64,000 nt of DNA from Wenyingzhuangia heitensis (GTDB taxonomy: Bacteria > Bacteroidota > Bacteroidia > Flavobacteriales > Flavobacteriaceae), in the NCBI RefSeq assembly GCF_011762155.1, contig NZ_JAASQL010000006.1, positions 41,734-105,733 on the forward strand, read 5' to 3'. This document shows positions 43,705 to 53,067 of the stretch, piece by piece; position 1 is the first letter of the stretch; each line of letters opens with the position of its first letter. The position numbers were made by a program, and so were the translations under genes. Below the pieces are notes generated by a model. It had not been told where the DNA came from, ran no database searches, and saw only the letters and a list, made by a program, of their open reading frames with translations.

Positions 43705-44418
43705 ATGGCAACCAAAATGATAAAATGTATTATTGTTGATGATGAACCTGCTGCTCATTATGTACTTACAGATTACATAAATAAAAGCAGTTCATTAACG
43801 TTGGTACACCAATTATACAACGGAACCAATACCATTGCTTATTTAGAAAACAACTCGGTAGATTTGATGTTTCTAGACATAGATATGCCAGACATTACAG
43901 GTTTAGAACTTTTGCAAAAAGTAGACAATCCTCCCAAAACAATTTTAACAACTGCCTACAGCGAGTTTGCTTTAAAAGCCTACGACCATGGAGTGATTGA
44001 TTATTTGCTAAAACCCATTTTTTATCCTCGTTTTTTAAAAGCGATAGAGCACCTCAATCAAAAAAGTAAAGGTCTGCTTTCAGAAACAGTTCCCAAACAT
44101 CCAGAATTCATCAACTTAAAAATAGGAAGTGATTTTGTAGATATTCCTCTTTCTGACATTTTATTTTTACAGAGTTATGGCAATTATGTAAAAGTGTACA
44201 CCATGAAACGTATTTATGTGGCTACCACCACCACATCAGAACTAGAAAGAACACTTCCTTCAGAATTGTTTGTAAGAACACACAAATCATACATTATTGC
44301 TGTTCAAAAAGTTTGTAAGATTGACAAAGATGTCATCCAAATAAAGAAAGAAACCATTCCTATTGGAATTACCTACAAACGTAATCTTTTTGAAAAATTA
44401 GACTATTCAGAATCTTAA
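43705..44418 (+). CDS. LytTR response regulator
   Basis: A 237-residue response regulator with receiver domain (about 1-125): phosphoacceptor Asp in LMFLDIDMPDITGLELL (about residue 57) and Lys in LLKPIFYPRFL. The C-terminal LytTR DNA-binding domain (about 140-235) has YGNYVKVYTMKRIYVATTT and VRTHKSYIIAV. It is paired with the upstream kinase and probably binds the tandem repeats at 42575-42616. The other LytTR pair of the window is at 61478-63246. Confidence 0.94.
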   Translation: MATKMIKCIIVDDEPAAHYVLTDYINKSSSLTLVHQLYNGTNTIAYLENNSVDLMFLDIDMPDITGLELLQKVDNPPKTILTTAYSEFALKAYDHGVIDYLLKPIFYPRFLKAIEHLNQKSKGLLSETVPKHPEFINLKIGSDFVDIPLSDILFLQSYGNYVKVYTMKRIYVATTTTSELERTLPSELFVRTHKSYIIAVQKVCKIDKDVIQIKKETIPIGITYKRNLFEKLDYSES

Positions 44419-44428
44419 AAATAAAAAA

Positions 44429-44465
44429 AGCACCTTTTATCCCCACAACAAAGATAAAAAGTGCT
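44429..44465. terminator. Bidirectional terminator between LytTR and sugar operon
   Basis: AGCACCTTTTATC pairs with GATAAAAAGTGCT, one mismatch, with A and T runs on the outer sides. Confidence 0.75.
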
Positions 44466-44496
44466 AAATATAAAATATAGGGGTATTTAATTATAC

Positions 44497-45378
44497 TTAT
44501 GTATTCATTAATTGTTCAATTGCTGCAGTTTCAATAGTAGGATTGGCACCTTCTCTACTCGCGACAATTGCTCCCACCGCACAAGCAAAATCAATGGCTT
44601 TTTGTGGTGTAGAATTGTTTAACAGTTGATTGATTAACGAGGCTAAAAACGAATCTCCAGCTCCAACGGTATCAACCACTGTAATTTTATATCCCGGATT
44701 TTGATAAAGTTCTCCCTTGTAATACAACACGGCTCCTTTGTTTCCTTTGGTTACACAAATAGAAGTTGCGTTGGTTTGTTTGGCTATAAACTGAATAGCT
44801 TCTTCTACAGTATCAATATCAGTGGTATAATTCTTTACAATCTCTAACATCTCATCATCGTTAAACTTGATAAAATCTGCTTGATGCATCAACTCATTCA
44901 AAATTTCTGAACTGTAATGAGGCTTTCTTAAGTTCACATCAAAAATTTTATACGGAGCAATTTTTAACAATTCGTTAAGTGTATATCTAGAAACTTGATC
45001 TCTTGCTGCCAAACTTCCAAATATAAATGCATCGGAAGTTTTGGTGCTTTCAATAGCAGTGTTAGACAATGCTATTTTGTCCCAAGCTCTAGGATGCTCA
45101 ATTTCATAAGTAGCAGATCCTTCATCGTCTAAAGTTACCGCTACACTTCCTGTTTGCTGCGCAGGGTTGATTTGAATGTTATTCGCATCAACACCGTGTT
45201 CTTTTACAAAATCTATGATTTTATCACCATCTGTATCTTGTCCTACACTACTAATCATGCCAACGTTATTGCCTAAAGATTGTAGTCTAACAGCAACATT
45301 TAATGGTGCACCTCCTATTTTTTTGTGATTAGGAAAAACATCCCACAACACTTCACCAAAGCAAACTATGTTTTTCAT
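44497..45378 (-). CDS. PfkB-family fructokinase
   Basis: A 293-residue ribokinase-fold kinase. Features are the N-terminal GEVLWDVFPNHKKIGGAPLNVAVRLQSLG (sugar-binding) and C-terminal VVDTVGAGDSFLASL, the DTxGAGD anion-hole/catalytic Asp motif. It phosphorylates fructose to fructose-6-phosphate, a role supported by its place just downstream (12 nt) of the mannitol dehydrogenase gene, whose product is fructose. It is the distal gene of the sugar operon, 31 nt before a terminator. Substrate identity is inferred from context; the family includes ribokinase and adenosine kinase. Confidence 0.9.
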   Translation of the reverse strand: MKNIVCFGEVLWDVFPNHKKIGGAPLNVAVRLQSLGNNVGMISSVGQDTDGDKIIDFVKEHGVDANNIQINPAQQTGSVAVTLDDEGSATYEIEHPRAWDKIALSNTAIESTKTSDAFIFGSLAARDQVSRYTLNELLKIAPYKIFDVNLRKPHYSSEILNELMHQADFIKFNDDEMLEIVKNYTTDIDTVEEAIQFIAKQTNATSICVTKGNKGAVLYYKGELYQNPGYKITVVDTVGAGDSFLASLINQLLNNSTPQKAIDFACAVGAIVASREGANPTIETAAIEQLMNT

Positions 45379-45390
45379 CTTTTTCCCAAT

Positions 45391-46875
45391 TTAAAGTGTA
45401 TTATTAATTTCTATCACACATTTTTCAACTCCGTTTGCTGTAATATTTTCATAGGCTTTTACAAACACATCTACAAACAGATCATTCTCTTTTAAATTCC
45501 CAAACACCGTTTCTATTTCTAAAAATGCTTTTGGATTCTTTTGAGACTCAATTGCAGTAGCTTGCAATGTTGTTTTTAAAGCATCTTTAATAGCCAAAGC
45601 ACTCCCTTGCTCATTTGTTCCAATGCTGTAAACCGCCCAAGCAGCCAATACAAAAGCAGCATGCTTTACTAACTTTTTACCTTGCAACTGTGCTTGTACC
45701 GTTGGCAGAATAAAAATTGGAATTTTAGCAGAACTCTCTGAACAAATTCTATCTATTTGATCTTTGATATTGATGTTTCCAAAACGCTCTATTAAAGATT
45801 GTTTGTATACTTCTAAATCAACTCCCTCTAAAGTTCCTAAAGTTGGAGTGACCTCCACATCCATGTAATTTTTTAAGAAAGTCGCTATGTTTTTGTTGTG
45901 AACTGCTTCATCAATCGTATTATAACCTACCAAAGCTCCTAAAATCCCCAACACAGAATGTCCTGCATTCAATAAACTCAACTTCATTTTTTCGTAAGGA
46001 ACAACGTCTTTTGCAAACTGTGCTCCTACATTTTCCCAAGCAGGTCTACCCGCTACAAAATCATCTTCTATCACCCATTGTTTAAAAGGCTCACAAACCA
46101 CTGGCCAAGCATCTTCTATTGCAGAAGTTTCTTGCAAGTCTGTAATGTCTTTTGGTGCCGTTGCTGGGGTAATTCTATCAACCATACTGTTAGGGAAAGA
46201 AACGTTATTTTCTATCCATGACACCAATTCTGGTGCGGCTTGTTGTACATAGCTCAACAACATTTTTTCTGTCATGTGACCATTTCCTTGAATGTTATCA
46301 CAAGATTGAATCGTCACTCCTGCCAACCCTTGTTCTTTTCTAGTTTTTAACGCTTGTGTTAAATATCCAAAAATGGTTTTAGGAGCTAACGGATTTTCTA
46401 AATCGTGTAGAATTTGTGGATTGTTAAAATCAAATTCTCCCGTAGCTTCATTGTAATTATATCCTCCTTCTGTAATGGTTAAGGTGATGATTTTCACATG
46501 AACACTGGCCATTTTTTTAATCACTTTGGATGGATTTTCTGGAGCAAACAACGTTTCTACCATAGAACCAATAATTTTTTTGGTAAATGTTCCATTTAAC
46601 TCTTTTACCACCAACGTATACAAACCGTCTTGTTCTTGTAACGTGTTGTATATTTTTTGATCAAATTCTAACAAAGCAACTCCACAAATTCCCCACTCGT
46701 TAGCATTCGGCTCATGCAATAATTGATCTGTGTACAAAGCTTGATGTGCTCTGTGAAAACCACCAATACCTACGTGTACAATTCCTGCTTTTACTTGACT
46801 TCTGTCGTATGTTGGAATGGCAACTTGATCTTTGAATAAAGACAAGTTTTGATTGTTTAATTTATATGATTTCAT
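45391..46875 (-). CDS. Mannitol 2-dehydrogenase-family polyol dehydrogenase
   Basis: A 494-residue NAD-dependent long-chain polyol dehydrogenase. The ATG at 46875 (MKSYKLNNQNLSLFKDQVAIPTYD) is used; the alternative at 46935 adds 20 residues overlapping the permease. N-terminal dinucleotide-binding part: VGIGGFHRAHQALYTD; catalytic Lys/Asn/His motif in KMKLSLLNAGHSVLG (about residue 290). Members oxidise mannitol to fructose, or arabinitol, or reduce fructuronate. The linked fructokinase strongly favours mannitol or another hexitol. 19 nt separates it from the permease upstream. Cytosolic. Confidence 0.9.
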   Translation of the reverse strand: MKSYKLNNQNLSLFKDQVAIPTYDRSQVKAGIVHVGIGGFHRAHQALYTDQLLHEPNANEWGICGVALLEFDQKIYNTLQEQDGLYTLVVKELNGTFTKKIIGSMVETLFAPENPSKVIKKMASVHVKIITLTITEGGYNYNEATGEFDFNNPQILHDLENPLAPKTIFGYLTQALKTRKEQGLAGVTIQSCDNIQGNGHMTEKMLLSYVQQAAPELVSWIENNVSFPNSMVDRITPATAPKDITDLQETSAIEDAWPVVCEPFKQWVIEDDFVAGRPAWENVGAQFAKDVVPYEKMKLSLLNAGHSVLGILGALVGYNTIDEAVHNKNIATFLKNYMDVEVTPTLGTLEGVDLEVYKQSLIERFGNINIKDQIDRICSESSAKIPIFILPTVQAQLQGKKLVKHAAFVLAAWAVYSIGTNEQGSALAIKDALKTTLQATAIESQKNPKAFLEIETVFGNLKENDLFVDVFVKAYENITANGVEKCVIEINNTL

Positions 46876-46894
46876 GTGATTTTTTTTTAAAAGA

Positions 46895-47863
46895 TTATTT
46901 GCTTTCAAAACGTTGTAACAATACTGCAAAAACAATAATGGCTCCTTTTACAACTTGTTGCGGATAAGAAGGAACATTTAATAAGTTTAGAATGTTGCTA
47001 ATCAACCCTAAGATTAAAACTCCCATTAAAGTATTTACAACCGTTCCTTTACCACCACTTAAACTAGCTCCACCAATTACTACTGCAGCAATGGCATCTA
47101 ATTCCCAAGAGACTCCCATGTTTGGAGATCCTAAATTGGTTCTTGAAGCGACAATAATAGCAGCCGTTGCAGCCAACGCTCCAGAAATGGCATAGACTAA
47201 AAATTTGTATTTGTTTACTTTAATTCCAGACAAACGTGCAGCTTCTTCATTACTCCCCAACGCAATAATCAATCTACCAAACACATTGTATTTTAACATG
47301 ATAGCGGCTCCAATCACAATAATAAAAAAGACCAAAGCAATGTTAGGAATTCCTAAAAGTGAGTTGTTTGCAAAATTAGACATAAACAAACCTCCTTTGG
47401 TTTCAAAAATAATTGGAGATCCGTTAGAGTAAATAAATCCTAATCCTCTGGCAATGGTCATTAAAGCTAACGTAGCTATAAAAGGTGCCATTTTTTGATA
47501 AGCTACTAAATACCCTGCTACACTTCCTAGAGCAAAACCAATAGCAATGGTTCCTAAAATAGCCAAGGGTAAAATGACCAAATTGACCAGAATAGCAAAG
47601 GTTACGGCTAGTAAAGCCACCATAGAACCTACGGACAAATCAATTCCTCCCGTAAGGATTACAATCAACATACCTACACTAATAATTCCAATTCCCGAAA
47701 CTTGTTTTAATAAGTTAGATAAGTTTACAGAGGTAAAAAACACATCTGAAATACATGCTGAAAAAATAACCAGCAAGATGAAAATAAAAATAGTGTTGTA
47801 TTTGATTAAAAAAGAAAGCCATCCTCCTGGTGAGCTTAATTGTTGTTTTATAGTTGCATTCAT
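46895..47863 (-). CDS. Ribose-type (CUT2) ABC transporter permease
   Basis: A 322-residue inner-membrane permease with 8-10 predicted helices. The CUT2 signature is ILTGGIDLSVGSMVALLAV (about residues 60-80) and AVVIGGASLSGGKGTVVNTLMG near the end, a region that contacts the ATPase. RbsC-like proteins act as homodimers. It is followed by the dehydrogenase and preceded by the ATPase gene (31 nt). In this context the substrate would be mannitol or a related polyol. Confidence 0.92.
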   Translation of the reverse strand: MNATIKQQLSSPGGWLSFLIKYNTIFIFILLVIFSACISDVFFTSVNLSNLLKQVSGIGIISVGMLIVILTGGIDLSVGSMVALLAVTFAILVNLVILPLAILGTIAIGFALGSVAGYLVAYQKMAPFIATLALMTIARGLGFIYSNGSPIIFETKGGLFMSNFANNSLLGIPNIALVFFIIVIGAAIMLKYNVFGRLIIALGSNEEAARLSGIKVNKYKFLVYAISGALAATAAIIVASRTNLGSPNMGVSWELDAIAAVVIGGASLSGGKGTVVNTLMGVLILGLISNILNLLNVPSYPQQVVKGAIIVFAVLLQRFESK

Positions 47864-47894
47864 AATATTATATTTTTTAAGATTGTCTAAGTTT

Positions 47895-49409
47895 TTATTT
47901 TAAAGGTTTCCCTATTGCGTAGCGTAAAATGTTTTCTTCTGAGAATTTTTCTTTGGGAAGTTCTCCGTAAATAGTTCCGGTGTGCATGACCTGAATTCTA
48001 TCAGCAATTCCCATAATTTCTGGCATGTCTGATGAAATCACAATCACTCCTACTCCTTTTTCGGCCACTTCATTAATCAAATTGTAAATTTCTATTTTGG
48101 CTCCAACATCTACTCCACGAGTAGGTTCATCAATAATAATTACTTTACTATCTATGCTCAACCATTTAGCCAATGCTACTTTTTGTTGATTACCTCCACT
48201 TAAATTTTTAACCGCTATTTCGGAACTAGGAGTCTTAATATTCAATTTGGTGATTAAGCTAGAAACGTTTTCTTGTTCCTTGTCCATCTTTAAAAATCCT
48301 AGTTTGTTTGTGATAAAATTAAAGTTGGTTACACTAATGTTCTTTTTAATAGACATGGGTAAAAACACTCCTTCTTCTTTTCTGTCTTCAGATACAAATC
48401 CAATTTTATGTGCTACAGCTTGTACCGGAGTCTGAGTTTTAATTTCTTTCCCTTCTAAAAACAAGCTACCAGATTTCTTTTTGTACAGTCCAAAAATAAG
48501 TTTAGCCATTTCTGTTCTTCCACTTCCACCCAAACCAGCAACTCCTAAAACTTCCCCAGGTTTTACATCAAAAGAAACATCGTGTACCAAATTGTCTTTT
48601 GCGGTTAAGTTTTTGACTTCAAAAATGGGAGTTTTCCCAATTTTAGAATTTCTAGCAGGATACAAATCCTTTAATTCTCTACCAATCATTAATTTAATTA
48701 CATGATCTGTATGGGTTTCTGAAGCCGTTAAACTTCCTGTATCTACTCCATCTCTAAGCACCGTAATGGTATCTGCTATTTTAAACACTTCTTCTAAATG
48801 ATGAGAAATGTAAATGATAGAAATTCCCTTATCTCTTAACTTAAAAAGATTGTTTAATAGTTTTTTAGTATCGGTAGGATCAAAAACCGTAGTGGGTTCA
48901 TCTAAGACCAATACTTTTGTATCCTCAGACAAAGCTTTGGCAATTTCTACTACTTGCTTTTGTACAATACTTAAATTTCTAACGGTAGCAGAAGCATCAA
49001 TTTCAAATCCTAAAGAATCTATTAACTCTTGTGCGTTTTGGGTGATTTCTTTCCAGTTCATCCAAAACTTGCTGCTTCCTAATTTGTGTAGGTAAATGTT
49101 TTCGGCAACAGACAAATCATTCACCAAAGACAATTCTTGAAACACCACACTAATTCCCAATACCTGACCGTCGTGTGTGTTTTTTGGGTTGATTTCTTGT
49201 CCGTTAAGTAAAACTTGCCCACTATCTTTTTGATGCACTCCACTTAATATTTTAATCAAGGTAGATTTACCTGCACCGTTTTCTCCTAACAAAGCATGAA
49301 TTTCTCCTGGCTTTACTTTTAGATTTACATCCTTTAGTACCGAAACAACACCAAAACTTTTGGAGATTCCAGTCATTTCTAAACGATAATCGCTTTCTGA
49401 ATTTTGCAT
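47895..49409 (-). CDS. Ribose-type (CUT2) ABC transporter ATP-binding protein
   Basis: A 504-residue double-NBD protein. The first half has Walker A LLGENGAGKSTLIKIL (about 39-54), a signature region LSIVQKQVVEIAKAL and Walker B VLVLDEPTT. The second half has degenerate Walker A GLGGSGRTEMAKLIFG, signature LSGGNQQKVALAKWL and Walker B IIDEPTRGVDVGAK. In RbsA-type proteins one ATP site is thought to be weak, as the altered second P-loop here suggests. It sits between the binding protein and the permease. Confidence 0.94.
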   Translation of the reverse strand: MQNSESDYRLEMTGISKSFGVVSVLKDVNLKVKPGEIHALLGENGAGKSTLIKILSGVHQKDSGQVLLNGQEINPKNTHDGQVLGISVVFQELSLVNDLSVAENIYLHKLGSSKFWMNWKEITQNAQELIDSLGFEIDASATVRNLSIVQKQVVEIAKALSEDTKVLVLDEPTTVFDPTDTKKLLNNLFKLRDKGISIIYISHHLEEVFKIADTITVLRDGVDTGSLTASETHTDHVIKLMIGRELKDLYPARNSKIGKTPIFEVKNLTAKDNLVHDVSFDVKPGEVLGVAGLGGSGRTEMAKLIFGLYKKKSGSLFLEGKEIKTQTPVQAVAHKIGFVSEDRKEEGVFLPMSIKKNISVTNFNFITNKLGFLKMDKEQENVSSLITKLNIKTPSSEIAVKNLSGGNQQKVALAKWLSIDSKVIIIDEPTRGVDVGAKIEIYNLINEVAEKGVGVIVISSDMPEIMGIADRIQVMHTGTIYGELPKEKFSEENILRYAIGKPLK

Positions 49410-49427
49410 ATGAATTCGGTTTTAAGA

Positions 49428-50492
49428 TTAAAATATTGCGTTTGGATTGTAATACTTAGCTGCATTTTCTTTGGTAATCAACAACGGTTTTGTAAAAGAT
49501 GTTTTAGAAAAGTCTCTTTTCCCATTTAAATATTGCACTGCATATTTTACTGCGTTTTTCCCAATTTGTACTGGGCTGTTCATAGCAGTACAACCATAAA
49601 AATCAGTTTCCATAATGTACTTAATCGCTTCTTTTTGTCCATCTGCACCTGCAACAATTAAAATATCATCTGTTTTTCCTGCTTGTTTAATGGCTTTAAT
49701 AGCTCCTAATACACAAACATCAGATTCTGTAATTACCACATTTACATCTGGGAATGCTACCAAAATATCTTCCATGGCTTTTAACCCACCTGCATAAGAC
49801 CATTCTGTATAGGCTTGTGTTTTCACATTCAAATCTATTTTTCCTTGAGATCTTAGTTGTTCTTCTGTAATTCCTTGCAACAAACCTTGTTTACGTGTTC
49901 TACCCACTGGGTTTCCTGCATTACCACTTAATAAAGCAATATTCATTTGTTTTCCTTTAAAGTTTTTCACCAACCACTCTCCTGCCAACTCACCGTTCGC
50001 TAAATTGTTCGACTGAATGGTAGTTACATAATCTGCAGAAGGACTTATTGAACCATCTATAATAAATACTGGAATACCTGCAGCTTTTGCCATTTTGGTT
50101 ACTCCTACTAAAGCATCAGGATCTTTAGGGTTTAACAACAGCGCATCTACTCCTTTGGTAATTAAATCTTCTACGGCAGAAATTTGTTTGTTGATATCAT
50201 CTTGTCCATCAGCAGCATACAAAGTCATTCCATTTTTTTCTGTAGTCGCTTTAATACTCTGCATCAATGCCTGGTAATAAGGAGCGTTTAAAGTTGGAGA
50301 ACAATACCCTATTTTAATTCTCTCTAACGGAATTTTACTTTCTATCAATTCACCAGTTGCTTTTGTTTTGTTCTCATCTCTTTCTGCTGAATTTATTTTT
50401 TCTGCACAGCTAACAACGCTAAAAGCAAAAGCAGCAATCATTAAAGGCTTCACAATTCTTTTTAGTGAAAATTTTAAGTTTGATTTTTTCAT
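49428..50492 (-). CDS. Ribose-type sugar-binding lipoprotein of ABC transporter
   Basis: A 354-residue periplasmic binding protein anchored by lipid: signal peptide with lipobox FSVVSC (Cys29). Ligand-binding fold: IGYCSPTLNAPYYQALMQSIKATTEKNGM, VDALLLNPKDPDALVG and VVITESDVCVLGAIKAIKQAG, as in RbsB/periplasmic-binding protein family 4. It is 18 nt upstream of the ATPase gene, and the beta-barrel protein gene comes before it by 46 nt. Expected ligand is a hexitol. Confidence 0.92.
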   Translation of the reverse strand: MKKSNLKFSLKRIVKPLMIAAFAFSVVSCAEKINSAERDENKTKATGELIESKIPLERIKIGYCSPTLNAPYYQALMQSIKATTEKNGMTLYAADGQDDINKQISAVEDLITKGVDALLLNPKDPDALVGVTKMAKAAGIPVFIIDGSISPSADYVTTIQSNNLANGELAGEWLVKNFKGKQMNIALLSGNAGNPVGRTRKQGLLQGITEEQLRSQGKIDLNVKTQAYTEWSYAGGLKAMEDILVAFPDVNVVITESDVCVLGAIKAIKQAGKTDDILIVAGADGQKEAIKYIMETDFYGCTAMNSPVQIGKNAVKYAVQYLNGKRDFSKTSFTKPLLITKENAAKYYNPNAIF

Positions 50493-50538
50493 GATTTGTA
50501 TTTTTTTAAATAATTTTTATTGTTTTTTTTGATGTTCT

Positions 50539-51393
50539 TTAAAAGATAACCAAATCTACTTGAAGAACTGTCTTTTCTTGCTCTGGATTCCACATTGCTG
50601 TAACATCTACAGGCAATTTAAAATTCCCTACATTAATTTGTTTGCTTAATGTAGCTCCTACATTAATTAGGTTACCTGAATTGTTAGTATAAAAAGTTTT
50701 GTCCGTTAAAAAAGACCAAGCACCTCCTGCAAAAACAGACAAACTAGTGTTTTCTCTTTCCCAAACTTTACTTTTTACTTCAAAATAATGAGTCCAAGAG
50801 TTTTCTGTAGAACCATCATCTTTCACTTCATAATCTCCAGAACCACCACCAATAATGGTTGCTAAGTACAATAAGGTGTTTGGGGTAATGTTATACCCAA
50901 AGTTTACGTCTACAAAATTGTATCCTTGTGTAATGTCATAACTCCAATAATGCAAATCATCTCCTCTTTCTTCTACACCTGTATAGTTGTTGTGAGACAC
51001 TGCTTCTATAAAAAACTTGTCTGAAAACTTATAAGAAGTATAAATAGAAAATTCTTTGTAATGTGAACTTACCGTTTCTCCTGTAGTTTGATTGGTTACA
51101 TCGGTTCCTGAAAAACTAGCACCTCCCCAAACTCCAAAATTGAATTTTTTATCTCTTGAATAAAAATCTAAGTTGGTCGCGATCATTGCACCAGGGTGTA
51201 CAACAAACCCATGCCATAAATGCATGTTCTTTACACGTAAACCGGCATCAAATGCTTTATAGGTATCTGTTGCTTTTTCTGCTTCTTGTGCATTTACATT
51301 CATCAACCCTAAAAACAACATCGTTAGTGTTAGAGAAATTGTCAAAACAGTATGGTTTGTTTTTGCTGATTTTTTCTGAGACTTTTTATTCAT
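50539..51393 (-). CDS. Predicted outer-membrane beta-barrel protein
   Basis: A 284-residue secreted protein with signal peptide (LTISLTLTMLFLGLMNVNAQ). The mature part shows alternating hydrophobic and polar beta-strands rich in aromatic girdles (FNFGVWGGASFSG, EFSIYTSYKFSDKFFIEAVSH, WSYDITQGYNFVDVNFGY), and ends in a strand with terminal Phe (VLQVDLVIF), common for outer-membrane barrels. The start could be either 51393 or 51405. I do not recognise the family. As first gene of the sugar operon it could be the outer-membrane pore for the polyol, which is an inference from context. Confidence 0.75.
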   Translation of the reverse strand: MNKKSQKKSAKTNHTVLTISLTLTMLFLGLMNVNAQEAEKATDTYKAFDAGLRVKNMHLWHGFVVHPGAMIATNLDFYSRDKKFNFGVWGGASFSGTDVTNQTTGETVSSHYKEFSIYTSYKFSDKFFIEAVSHNNYTGVEERGDDLHYWSYDITQGYNFVDVNFGYNITPNTLLYLATIIGGGSGDYEVKDDGSTENSWTHYFEVKSKVWERENTSLSVFAGGAWSFLTDKTFYTNNSGNLINVGATLSKQINVGNFKLPVDVTAMWNPEQEKTVLQVDLVIF

Positions 51394-51443
51394 TTTTAAT
51401 TCCATGATATGAAGTGTTATTTTGTTTGTTTTTTATAAAACGT

Positions 51444-51470
51444 ACAAATGACGTTTGTTTTACAAATGTA
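51444..51470 (-). promoter_or_regulatory. Sugar operon promoter with ACAAA/TTTGT operator
   Basis: TACATTTG (minus, 51463-51470) is the -7 element of the polyol operon. ACAAATGACGTTTGT at 51444-51458 covers the expected start site and has 5-bp arms, placing a repressor where it would block transcription. Confidence 0.5.
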
Positions 51471-51578
51471 TATAATTTAAATAGTAGAAAACAAATAAAA
51501 ATTAAAAAAAATGACAATAAAATAATTAAAACCAACAAATACAGTGTTTTTAATGATGATACTACAAAATAACATCAC

Positions 51579-51586
51579 TATATTTG
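51579..51586 (+). promoter_or_regulatory. -7 element of the NUDIX regulator gene
   Basis: TATATTTG, 87 nt before the start at 51673. The overlapping CACTATATTTGTAAA resembles the ACAAA-type site of the divergent promoter. Confidence 0.45.
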
Positions 51587-51672
51587 TAAATATAAAATTT
51601 AGATAGAAAACAATATTTAGTGTATTATCTACGTTTATTAAACAAAGAGTATTGAACTTAAAAAACATATAG

Positions 51673-52413
51673 ATGACGGAATTGATTAAAAACTCGAATA
51701 TATCTGTAGATTGTGTGGTGTTTGGATATGACACCAATACAAAATCATTAAACTTATTATTAATCAAAAGATATTTAGAGTCTGAAACAGACCATAAAGT
51801 ATTGGTAGATGATTATGTATTGACAGGATATCACATATATGAACACGAAAAGCTAGACGATGCAGCTACCAGAGTTTTAAAAGAATTGACAGGATTGACC
51901 AATCAATACAAAAAACAGTTTAAAGCTTTTGGAGATCCTGATAGATTGAGGAACGAAAAAGACATTCTTTGGATTGATAACGAAAAATTCAACTTTAGAA
52001 CGGTAACCATAGCCTATTACTTTTTAGTAAAAACAGAAGATGTAGATTTGACTCATAACAAAAACCAAGCAGAATGGTTCTCTATTCACCAATTACCAGA
52101 ATTAGGTTTTGATCATAAAAAAATCATTCTAGAGGCTTACGAAGATTTAAAGACAAAGTGTTTGGCTGAGCCTATTATTTTTGAATTGTTACCTAATAAG
52201 TTTACGATTAATGATGTACAAGACGTGTACGAATCTATTTTAGATATAGAAATAGACAATCGTAACTTTAGAAGAAAACTTATCAATAAAAAATACATTA
52301 TTCCGTTGGATGAAAAACAAATAGGAGTATCTAAAAAACCTGCACAACTATATATGTTTAGCAAAGATGTATATGATAAAATGTATGAGAAAAACTATTT
52401 AATCAACATTTAA
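51673..52413 (+). CDS. NUDIX-type sugar-responsive transcriptional regulator
   Basis: A 246-residue protein with an N-terminal NUDIX-like domain and a C-terminal winged helix (about 160-246, FELLPNKFTINDVQDVYESILD). The Nudix box GYHIYEHEKLDDAATRVLKELTGL lacks the catalytic Glu residues of REUXEE (RVLKEL), so the fold is probably used to bind a ligand rather than hydrolyse a nucleotide. Proteins of this type (NrtR/AraR-like) control sugar or NAD genes in Bacteroidota. It is divergent from the polyol operon, with operator-like ACAAA sites in the gap, so it is the likely regulator. A HAD phosphatase gene follows 3 nt later. Confidence 0.85.
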   Translation: MTELIKNSNISVDCVVFGYDTNTKSLNLLLIKRYLESETDHKVLVDDYVLTGYHIYEHEKLDDAATRVLKELTGLTNQYKKQFKAFGDPDRLRNEKDILWIDNEKFNFRTVTIAYYFLVKTEDVDLTHNKNQAEWFSIHQLPELGFDHKKIILEAYEDLKTKCLAEPIIFELLPNKFTINDVQDVYESILDIEIDNRNFRRKLINKKYIIPLDEKQIGVSKKPAQLYMFSKDVYDKMYEKNYLINI

Positions 52414-52416
52414 AGT

Positions 52417-53067
52417 ATGAGAAACACCTTTATTTTTGATATGGATGGAGTCATGATAGACTCTGAACCTTTTTGGCAACAAGCACAAATTAATATTTTA
52501 CAAAATTTGGGGGTTGCTATTACCGTGCAAGATTGTGAAATCCATACCATGGGAAAAAGAATTGACTTGGTTGCTAAAACTTGGTGTGACTTACACCATT
52601 TACAAATTGATGCTAAGGAATTAGAAACTTTAATTATAGATCAGGTAGCTACTAACATTCTCCAAAACGGAAAAGCCATAAAAGGTTTAAACGATTTGTT
52701 GATGTATTTAAAAAAAGAAAAGTTTAAAATAGGTTTGGCTACATCTTCTAGCTGGAAAATTATTGAAGCTGTGTTAAGCAAACTAGACGTAAAAAGCTAT
52801 TTTGATGAAATTTGTAGTGCTGATGATGAGATCTACGGAAAACCCAATCCTGCTGTTTATATTAGGGTGATGGAAAAGCTAAATTCCAAACCTGAAGAAT
52901 GCTTTATTTTAGAAGATTCGGTTACAGGAATGATTGCTGCCAAAGCATCTAGAGCTTTTACCATTGTTTTAACCAGTAGCACATCTAATCCTAAATATGC
53001 CATTGCAGAGGCTAAATGTGAGTCGTTAACTAAGGTTGTACATTTATTAGAAACTAAGACTCCATAG
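52417..53067 (+). CDS. HAD-family sugar phosphatase (hexitol-phosphatase-like)
   Basis: A 216-residue haloacid-dehalogenase hydrolase. Motif I FDMDGVMIDSEP (residues 6-17), motif II IGLATSSS (about 106-113), motif III KPNPAVY and motif IV EDSVTGMIAAK are present. Sequence order and cap type resemble the beta-phosphoglucomutase/hexitol phosphatase group. Its position after the regulator and opposite the polyol operon suggests that it removes phosphate from hexitol phosphates or a related toxic sugar phosphate. Its last 14 bases overlap the convergent BCCT gene. Confidence 0.88.
   Translation: MRNTFIFDMDGVMIDSEPFWQQAQINILQNLGVAITVQDCEIHTMGKRIDLVAKTWCDLHHLQIDAKELETLIIDQVATNILQNGKAIKGLNDLLMYLKKEKFKIGLATSSSWKIIEAVLSKLDVKSYFDEICSADDEIYGKPNPAVYIRVMEKLNSKPEECFILEDSVTGMIAAKASRAFTIVLTSSTSNPKYAIAEAKCESLTKVVHLLETKTP

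Noticed and set aside
47547..47903. 118-codon plus-strand frame opposite the ABC permease
   Set aside because: A shadow of the permease gene; its sequence is low-complexity and mirrors the opposite strand.
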